This document shows, piece by piece, positions 32,931 to 38,121 of a DNA stretch of 38,121 nucleotides. Positions within the stretch are counted from its first letter, which is position 1; every line of letters begins with the position of its first letter. The stretch comes from Bacteroidota bacterium (lineage in GTDB: Bacteria; Bacteroidota; Bacteroidia; Chitinophagales; Chitinophagaceae): assembly GCA_030706685.1 (NCBI GenBank), contig JAUZOA010000050.1, forward strand, positions 1-38,121. The letters run 5' to 3'. Position numbers and translations under genes: made by a program. The notes under the pieces were generated by a model. That model made no database searches, had not been told where the DNA came from, and was given only the letters and a program-made list of their open reading frames with translations.

Positions 32931-33926
32931 GTGAATAATAAACCGACCGATTTGACAGACACGATCATTAACCTCGAAACCGTTAACCCTATTGAGTTCT
33001 TTGGAGTAAATAACGGCAAACTAGACATCCTCAAGAAAAAATTCCCGCTGCTGAAGATCCTTTCCCGCGGTAAACAGATCAAATTAAGCGGCGCACCGGA
33101 GCAGATAGAAAATGCCCGTGAAAAGATCGAGCTCCTGATCTCCTATCTTGAACGTAATGGCCACATGAGCGAGAATTATTTTGAACAGATTCTCGGTGGC
33201 GATGACGCTGACACAGTTGATAATTTCAAAGATCATCATCCCAATGATGTATTGGTATTCGGTCCCAATGGCAAATCAGTAAGAGCCAGAACTGCCAACC
33301 AGAAAAAACTGGTACAGGAAGCAGAAAAGAATGACGTGGTATTTGCTATCGGCCCTGCCGGAACCGGTAAGACCTATACCGCTGTCGCATTGGCGGTAAG
33401 AGCATTAAAAAATAAACAGGTAAAAAAGATCATCCTTACCCGGCCTGCCGTAGAAGCCGGTGAAAATCTTGGCTTTTTACCAGGTGACCTGAAAGAAAAG
33501 ATTGATCCTTACCTCCGCCCGTTATATGACGCTCTGGATGACATGATCCCGGCCGACAAGCTTGGCTATTATATGACCACCCGAACGATCGAAATAGCGC
33601 CGCTGGCTTACATGCGCGGCCGTACGCTGGATAATGCTTTTATCATATTGGATGAAGCCCAGAATGCCACCGACCTGCAATTAAAAATGTTTCTTACCCG
33701 GATCGGCGCTAATGCCAAAGCGATCATCACAGGAGATATTACACAGGTGGACCTGCCGAGAAATCAGCGAAGCGGCTTAAGTACTGCCGTCCGTATTTTG
33801 CAAAACATTGACGGCATAGCGCATATTGAACTGGATGAAGAAGATGTAGTGCGCCACCGTCTCGTCAAACAGATACTTCGCGCGTATACACGGGAACAGG
33901 AAAAAGAAAATCCTCAACAGAGATAA
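32931..33926 (+). CDS. phoH: PhoH-like ATPase
   Basis: A 331-residue cytosolic P-loop ATPase. The N-terminal 100 residues have the KH-like character of the family ([20 protein letters not shown]). The ATPase core carries Walker [12 protein letters not shown] near residue 138 and Walker [13 protein letters not shown] near 240, with [20 protein letters not shown] following. The start is a GTG at 32931; a TTG a few codons on is an alternative, and no ATG is available. Related proteins have been connected with RNA metabolism and phosphate stress. The next gene follows after 25 bases. Confidence 0.93.
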   Translation: MNNKPTDLTDTIINLETVNPIEFFGVNNGKLDILKKKFPLLKILSRGKQIKLSGAPEQIENAREKIELLISYLERNGHMSENYFEQILGGDDADTVDNFKDHHPNDVLVFGPNGKSVRARTANQKKLVQEAEKNDVVFAIGPAGTGKTYTAVALAVRALKNKQVKKIILTRPAVEAGENLGFLPGDLKEKIDPYLRPLYDALDDMIPADKLGYYMTTRTIEIAPLAYMRGRTLDNAFIILDEAQNATDLQLKMFLTRIGANAKAIITGDITQVDLPRNQRSGLSTAVRILQNIDGIAHIELDEEDVVRHRLVKQILRAYTREQEKENPQQR

Positions 33927-33951
33927 AACATAATGTCCTTACTTTGCAGGA

Positions 33952-34401
33952 ATGAAAAAGATACTTACCCTCTTATCATTCCTGTTTTTTTGCCTGGTGG
34001 CCTGCAATAACCCGGGCAAGCAAGCTCTGAAATCGGAGAATGACCTGGATGCCGTGAGAAATTTTATCCAGGCAGCGTTATATGGCAAATATGATGAAGC
34101 CAGGAATTACATGCTTCCTGATTCAATTAATGAAGAAAGGATGAGACTGATCGAAAGGGTGAAACTTTCCCCTGATGAGAAAAGAGGGCTTGCAACGGCC
34201 AGCATCAATATCCATAATGTCAACCCGGTAAATGACTCGACAACTATTGTTATTTACTCCAATTCATTCAAGAACGACCGGGATACATTGAAGGTTGTAA
34301 GAGTAAAAGGGCAATGGTTGGTGGACTTTAATTACCTTTTTGAACATGATAACGATACGTTGATGAAGAAGCCGGTTAACAAGACCGATAGTATCAAATG
34401 A
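33952..34401 (+). CDS. Lipoprotein with NTF2/DUF4878-like fold
   Basis: A 149-residue lipoprotein (lipobox CLVAC near residue 18). The mature part starts with a helix (DLDAVRNFIQAALYGKYDEARNYM), then IERVKLSP and beta-strands ending VVRVKGQWLVDFNYLF, the layout of DUF4878-like NTF2-fold proteins. Its stop overlaps the crcB start in an ATGA, so the two are translationally coupled. Function unknown. Confidence 0.75.
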   Translation: MKKILTLLSFLFFCLVACNNPGKQALKSENDLDAVRNFIQAALYGKYDEARNYMLPDSINEERMRLIERVKLSPDEKRGLATASINIHNVNPVNDSTTIVIYSNSFKNDRDTLKVVRVKGQWLVDFNYLFEHDNDTLMKKPVNKTDSIK

Positions 34402-34775
34402 TCAGGAATATTTTACTTGCAGGATTGGGAGGTGGCATCGGGAGCGTAGCCCGCTATCTTTGCCAAAAATGGTTCAATGAAACTTACCCCCATCCATTTC
34501 CATGGGGAACCTTCGTTGTCAACCTGCTGGGTTGTTTCCTGATAGGTATTATTTATGGGGCATCAGAAAAGAGCACTGTGTTAAGTCCGCAAACAAGATT
34601 GTTCCTGGCAACAGGATTTTGTGGCGGATTCACTACATTTTCAACTTTCGCTTTTGAAAACATGAATTTGCTTCGCACCGGCGATACAACTTATCTTCTT
34701 CTGTATACTATGGGAAGTGTACTACTGGGCATATTGGGTGTTTTTGCCGGTACGGCGATCATGAAATTTTTGTAA
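34398..34775 (+). CDS. crcB: Fluoride ion channel CrcB/FluC
   Basis: A 125-residue inner-membrane protein with four TM segments that forms dual-topology dimers exporting fluoride. Signature segments: GGGIGSVARYLCQKWF, FPWGTFVVNLLGCFLIGI with the pore asparagine, and GFCGGFTTFSTFAFE with the phenylalanine box and the Na-binding region. It is followed after one base by DUF190 and then by inorganic pyrophosphatase, an enzyme strongly inhibited by fluoride. No fluoride-riboswitch structure was recognised upstream. Confidence 0.95.
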   Translation: MIRNILLAGLGGGIGSVARYLCQKWFNETYPHPFPWGTFVVNLLGCFLIGIIYGASEKSTVLSPQTRLFLATGFCGGFTTFSTFAFENMNLLRTGDTTYLLLYTMGSVLLGILGVFAGTAIMKFL

Positions 34776-34776
34776 C

Positions 34777-35124
34777 ATGGAACTACAGGGACAATCCAAG
34801 CTATTGCGAATTTTTGTCGGAGAGATTGATAAAATAGGTCACCAGCTCCTGTATGAAGCGATTTTATTAGCCGCCAGGGAAAAAGGATTGGCCGGGGGTA
34901 CCGTTTTAAAAGGTATCATGTCTTTTGGCGCCAGTAGCAGGGTGCATGTAGCAAGGTTAATAGAATTATCTGAAGACCTTCCTGTTGTTATCGAGATTGT
35001 TGACCAGTCCGAAAAAATAGACGCGTTTCTGCCCTTTGTCAATGAACTATTTGAAAAATGCGGCCGGGGCGGCCTGATCACTATTGAGAAAGTAGAAGTG
35101 TTATATTATAAACCCAGAAAATAA
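34777..35124 (+). CDS. DUF190 protein, crcB partner
   Basis: A 115-residue cytosolic protein of the DUF190 family (LLRIFVGEIDKIGHQLLYEA, GLAGGTVLKGIMSFGASSRV, DLPVVIEIVDQSEKI). The fold is related to PII-like proteins. Family members are very often encoded next to crcB, as here with a single base between genes, which suggests a role in fluoride export or sensing. Confidence 0.92.
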   Translation: MELQGQSKLLRIFVGEIDKIGHQLLYEAILLAAREKGLAGGTVLKGIMSFGASSRVHVARLIELSEDLPVVIEIVDQSEKIDAFLPFVNELFEKCGRGGLITIEKVEVLYYKPRK

Positions 35125-35191
35125 GCAAGCCGATGGCTGCAAAATATTCAGACCATATCATCTGCTCGTAAACTTTCTGAAACCGTAAAAC

Positions 35192-35737
35192 ATGCTTACT
35201 GTCAATCATCCCTGGCACGGAGTCCATTATGGTGATCATGCGCCAAAAAAAGTAAATGCACTGATCGAAATACCGCAAGGTGCAAGGGCCAAATACGAAG
35301 TGGATAAAGCAACGGGGCTTTTAAAACTGGACAGGGTCATTTATTCCTCTTTTCACTACCCGGTCAATTATGGTTTCATTCCCCAAACACTTGGCCAGGA
35401 TAATGATCCCCTGGATATCCTGGTGCTTTGCTCACAATCCATTCAATCATTATGCCTGGTGGAAGCCACTATTATCGGCAATATGCAGATGATTGACCAG
35501 GGGCAGATGGACGATAAGATCATTGCCGTGGCAACTAAAGATCCGTCTGTCAATCACTACCAGGAAATGGAAGACCTGCCCCAGCATTTCTTGTTAGAAC
35601 TGAAGAATTTTTTCGAGCAATACAAGGTATTGGAAAATAAAAAAGTAGAGATAGATAATTTCCAGGACAAAGACACGGCCTGCAAGATCATTAGTGATGC
35701 GATCTCCTTTTACAAAGAGACCTTTTCCACTAACTAG
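35192..35737 (+). CDS. ppa: Inorganic pyrophosphatase (family I)
   Basis: A 181-residue soluble Mg-dependent enzyme that hydrolyses pyrophosphate. Active-site elements are in place: ALIEIPQGARAKYEVD, HYPVNYGFIPQT, the signature GQDNDPLDILV with three aspartates, and MIDQGQMDDKIIAV. The first four residues differ from E. coli, otherwise the length is close (175). The gene is 67 bases after DUF190 and 6 before TauE, so it belongs to the same cluster. Confidence 0.96.
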   Translation: MLTVNHPWHGVHYGDHAPKKVNALIEIPQGARAKYEVDKATGLLKLDRVIYSSFHYPVNYGFIPQTLGQDNDPLDILVLCSQSIQSLCLVEATIIGNMQMIDQGQMDDKIIAVATKDPSVNHYQEMEDLPQHFLLELKNFFEQYKVLENKKVEIDNFQDKDTACKIISDAISFYKETFSTN

Positions 35738-35743
35738 AATTTC

Positions 35744-36169
35744 ATGGATAATAAATTTAAAAATATGGGCGCGGAATCAATCACATTGCTGGTGGTAGTA
35801 GGCCTGGCCGCAGGTATTTTGAGCGGGCTGGTAGGCGTAGGGGGCGGTATTATTATCGTACCCGCACTGGTCTTTTTTCTTGGCTTCTCCCAGTTGCAGG
35901 CACAGGGAACTTCACTGGGTCTTTTATTATTACCGGTAGGAATATTCGCCGTGATCAATTATTATAAAAGCGGGTATATAGATCTGAAAGTCGTAGGGGT
36001 AATGTGCCTGGCATTTGTAGCCGGGGGATGGATTGGCAGCAAGCTGGCTTTACGCCTCGACCAGGAAACAGTTAAAAAAATATTCGCTATCGTTTTGTTT
36101 TATACTGCCTTCAGGCTGCTGCACTGGGACGCGGCTTTGGCAAAATGGGTGAGAGGGATTTTCTCATGA
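35744..36169 (+). CDS. Half-size TauE/SafE-type membrane protein
   Basis: A 141-residue protein with four hydrophobic segments and the family motif GILSGLVGVGGGIIIVPALVFFLGFSQLQAQGTSLG (in outline) near residues 24-60, then GGWIGSKLALRLDQETVKKIF. Typical TauE/SafE anion exporters have two such halves (about 250 residues); this one has only the first, so it would need to form a dimer. It may not be truncated, since single-half members exist. Substrate unknown (sulfonates or other anions). Confidence 0.85.
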   Translation: MDNKFKNMGAESITLLVVVGLAAGILSGLVGVGGGIIIVPALVFFLGFSQLQAQGTSLGLLLLPVGIFAVINYYKSGYIDLKVVGVMCLAFVAGGWIGSKLALRLDQETVKKIFAIVLFYTAFRLLHWDAALAKWVRGIFS

Positions 36170-36303
36170 AAAAACGATTACCGTAATAAGGCTGAGCCCA
36201 TCTTTCTATGTTTCATACACCAGGAACATTTTTGATATCCCAAGCTCACACAATTCTTTATACTTCCGCAAGCACCGGCGGCATTGCATTTTCCAGCGTA
36301 AGG

Positions 36304-36915
36304 TTATCTCCTGAAACCCATTTTTAAACCTATGCCTCCTGTAACAGCATCCCACCCTTTGGTTGTTTTGGCAAAATAATACGTGTTGTTGAGCGCTACC
36401 GGAAAATGGAATAGCCTGAACCCGATACCATATACCAGAGATGGAGAAACGCTGTTAAAATCCCATCTCCCCGTTACTATATCTTTATCATTAACGGTCA
36501 TAGCATTTGAAAATGGATCAAGGGTATAAGGCTGCTCAGTTCCCCTGTCCCTTGCGATCATATACCCAAGGCCTATGCCCGCGAATAGGCCATTGCCCGG
36601 CTTTTTCCCGGTACTGTAAATAAATTTTATGGAGGGCGTCAGGGAGGAAAAATGTCCCCTTGAGTATACATTATCCGAATAATCTTTATACCGCGTATTC
36701 CAGTAATGGATATCATACAAAATGCTGAAATGCGTTTTTGGGGTTTGCTGGATCCCCGCCAAAAATGAAACCGGGTTGCTGGCACCGCAACCACCAAACA
36801 GGATCCCGGCATAAGGGGTCCTGACATTGGCTCTTGTACCTGCACTTTCCTGTGCAGTAAGCCAAGATGCAGGAATTAAAAAAAAGGCAAGAGCTAAAAA
36901 ATGAATTTTTCTCAT
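36304..36915 (-). CDS. Outer-membrane beta-barrel protein, function unknown
   Basis: A 203-residue protein with a signal peptide (ending SWLTAQ) and alternating strand composition with glycine-aromatic turns (AGILFGGCGASNPVSFLAG, LFAGIGLGYMIARDRG, YGIGFRLFHFPVALNNTYYF) and a C-terminal GLKMGFRR. This suggests a small eight-stranded barrel. No family is recognised. It is divergent from the next gene with 83 bases between them. Confidence 0.65.
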   Translation of the reverse strand: MRKIHFLALAFFLIPASWLTAQESAGTRANVRTPYAGILFGGCGASNPVSFLAGIQQTPKTHFSILYDIHYWNTRYKDYSDNVYSRGHFSSLTPSIKFIYSTGKKPGNGLFAGIGLGYMIARDRGTEQPYTLDPFSNAMTVNDKDIVTGRWDFNSVSPSLVYGIGFRLFHFPVALNNTYYFAKTTKGWDAVTGGIGLKMGFRR

Positions 36916-36998
36916 AGCAGGAGGTTTGCTGAAGTTTATATCAAAAAAATTAACAGAATGAAATTAAAAGGATCAATACCTTCACGGAAACAGATTTT

Positions 36999-37628
36999 AT
37001 GAGAAAACTATATTTAGTTTTATCATTCATCTCACTGGTTAGTTTTTCTGCAGATAGCCAGTCCCCTGTTTATAAAATAGTCCATAGCTATTTCCGCTCC
37101 GACCCTTTTCAAACTGAATTCAGTGCTTTTTTGACTCACCTGCTTAATGATCCTACCCTGACTGAGAAGATACTTAACAAGAGAACCGATTCCAGTCTTT
37201 TTTATTTCCAGGGAACTTATACCAACCATAATCCCTTTTTTTTCAAACCAACCAAAGTAAAGGTGGTATTGACGGAGACGCCTGTCCTGGTAGATTCGCT
37301 GCACCATCCTGATACGATATTCACTTATCAACTATTTGCTTATGACAACGATTCAAAAGAGGGAGTTCATGAATTAAAAAAGGAATTTGAAAAAATTTGC
37401 CATCGTTACAAAGGTGACTTCCCAAAGAACACTTATTCGGAAACCAGGGAGGGCACCGAATTAAAAGGGGAAACCTATAATTTTTTTGATTCCTTCCATG
37501 CAGTGGCGCCATTCGCGGTAGCCTGGTTGGGGCCTAACGAGGATAAAGAAATTTGCCTGGTAATAGTTATAAGAATGGGCCTTAGTAATAATAAGGCTGA
37601 ATTACCAGTATCGTTTTATACTCCTTAG
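36999..37628 (+). CDS. Secreted protein of unknown function
   Basis: A 209-residue protein with a signal peptide (ending SFSADSQ). The body has no recognised domain, no TM segment and no lipobox. KEFEKICHRYKGDFP near residue 127 and HAVAPFAVAWLGPNEDKEIC near 167 are its most distinctive stretches. It overlaps the converging peptidase gene by 27 bases (37602-37628), so the two 3' ends are antisense to each other. Confidence 0.6.
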   Translation: MRKLYLVLSFISLVSFSADSQSPVYKIVHSYFRSDPFQTEFSAFLTHLLNDPTLTEKILNKRTDSSLFYFQGTYTNHNPFFFKPTKVKVVLTETPVLVDSLHHPDTIFTYQLFAYDNDSKEGVHELKKEFEKICHRYKGDFPKNTYSETREGTELKGETYNFFDSFHAVAPFAVAWLGPNEDKEICLVIVIRMGLSNNKAELPVSFYTP

Positions 37629-38121
37629 AAAATGAGTTCTGGCTCCCGTATCGGTCCGGATGATCCCTTTCTTATCAATTTCATCAATTCTTACTTTGCC
37701 CGAAGCATGAATAATCTGGCCAGGGCCAAGCAAAATTCCTACATGAACGATCTCGTCTTTATCATCAAAAAATGCAAGGTCACCACAAACAGCTTCTTTT
37801 AGCTTCTTTATCCTTCTGCCCTGTTGTGCCTGCTGCCAGGCATCTCTTGCCAGGTCAATACCCATCATTTTATAATTCACCTGGACAAAACCGCTGCAAT
37901 CCACGCCTAGAATCGTTCTGCCACCCCACATATACGGCGCATTCAGCCATTGGGCCGTAAGCTGCAATAATTTGGCGGCATCGGGCTGTATGGCAGACCG
38001 GTTGATAAAATTCCCATCATACCTGTACTCCATATCGTTCAGCCTGCCCAGCCCGTTTGCAAATCCCGGAAGAGATGAGCCAAAAGGTATATGCATCTTC
38101 TTTCCATTGATCGACAGGCTA
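37602..38121 (-). CDS. NlpC/P60 (C40) cell-wall peptidase, N-terminus outside the window
   Basis: The frame is open to the window edge (the codons before the ATG at 38096 read SLSINGKK), so this is the C-terminal part of a longer protein, probably with N-terminal SH3-like domains. The catalytic domain is complete: NAPYMWGGRTILGVDCSGFVQ with the cysteine nucleophile, DEIVHVGILL with the general-base histidine and QIIHASGKVRID with the third polar residue. Such enzymes cleave gamma-D-glutamyl-diamino acid bonds in peptidoglycan stem peptides. Confidence 0.92.
   Translation of the reverse strand, partial: SLSINGKKMHIPFGSSLPGFANGLGRLNDMEYRYDGNFINRSAIQPDAAKLLQLTAQWLNAPYMWGGRTILGVDCSGFVQVNYKMMGIDLARDAWQQAQQGRRIKKLKEAVCGDLAFFDDKDEIVHVGILLGPGQIIHASGKVRIDEIDKKGIIRTDTGARTHFLRSIKRYW

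Noticed and set aside
33927-34398. Fluoride riboswitch before the crcB group
   Set aside because: Only 25 bases precede the lipoprotein gene and the crcB start overlaps it; no suitable conserved structure was seen.
36170-36303. Terminator-like ATTACcGTAAT after the TauE gene
   Set aside because: The stem is only 5 bp with no U-tract, too weak to call.

Overview
The window reads as a chromosomal fragment of a Bacteroidota bacterium, most likely a member of the Chitinophagaceae. The grounds are: a TonB-dependent receptor with a carboxypeptidase-regulatory-like N-terminal domain, many short lipoproteins, an OmpL-type porin paired with ammonium transporters, a Bacteroidota-type PEP carboxylase, S13-S11-S4-RpoA-L17 gene order with an extended L17, and promoter-like elements matching the Bacteroidota sigma consensus (TTTG, about 19 nt, TAnnTTTG) instead of -35/-10 boxes. 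The family assignment is inference. I see no rRNA, tRNA, CRISPR array, transposase or integrase.

Layout. (1) 1-5.3 kb: nitrogen uptake, with two different Amt ammonium channels flanking an outer-membrane porin, then a structured spacer and an unlisted 27-residue membrane-peptide ORF on the minus strand. (2) 5.7-9.4 kb, minus: PEP carboxylase and a DUF2167 membrane protein. (3) 9.5-13.4 kb, minus: infA-rpmJ-rpsM-rpsK-rpsD-rpoA-rplQ, closed by a strong terminator; the gene before infA is an unrelated small protein, not secY or map. (4) 14.0-21.1 kb, minus: a seven-gene drug-exporter operon of the YbhGFSR type, tetR-tolC-hlyD-ATPase-ATPase-permease-permease, with a promoter and two perfect TetR-type dyads. 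(5) 21.4-27.3 kb: mixed genes, including homogentisate dioxygenase, Nudix hydrolase, phosphodiesterase, VOC protein, a Tat-exported aminotransferase, a b-type membrane protein and a PD40 propeller lipoprotein. (6) 27.4-32.7 kb: TPR lipoprotein, ribulose-phosphate epimerase, TonB receptor, small lipoprotein, peroxiredoxin. (7) 32.8-36.2 kb, plus: phoH with a folded leader, then lipoprotein-crcB-DUF190-ppa-TauE, a plausible fluoride-tolerance group. (8) 36.3-38.1 kb: envelope proteins of unknown role and a truncated NlpC/P60 peptidase.

The most unusual signal is not a gene. Gene-to-gene spacers, especially inside the ribosomal and exporter operons, are filled with degenerate 7-bp-period repeats in at least three word families (AGCTnnn, GTGAGnn, GAAGTAy). 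They often occur as two oppositely oriented tracts, one starting at the stop codon of the upstream gene and one ending at the start of the downstream gene, so that the spacer RNA could fold into a long imperfect hairpin. Other leads are the tetR/tolC operator pair, the complementary loss of catalytic motifs in the two ATPases, the phoH leader hairpin, three mutually complementary segments before infA, and the hidden small ORF beside amt.
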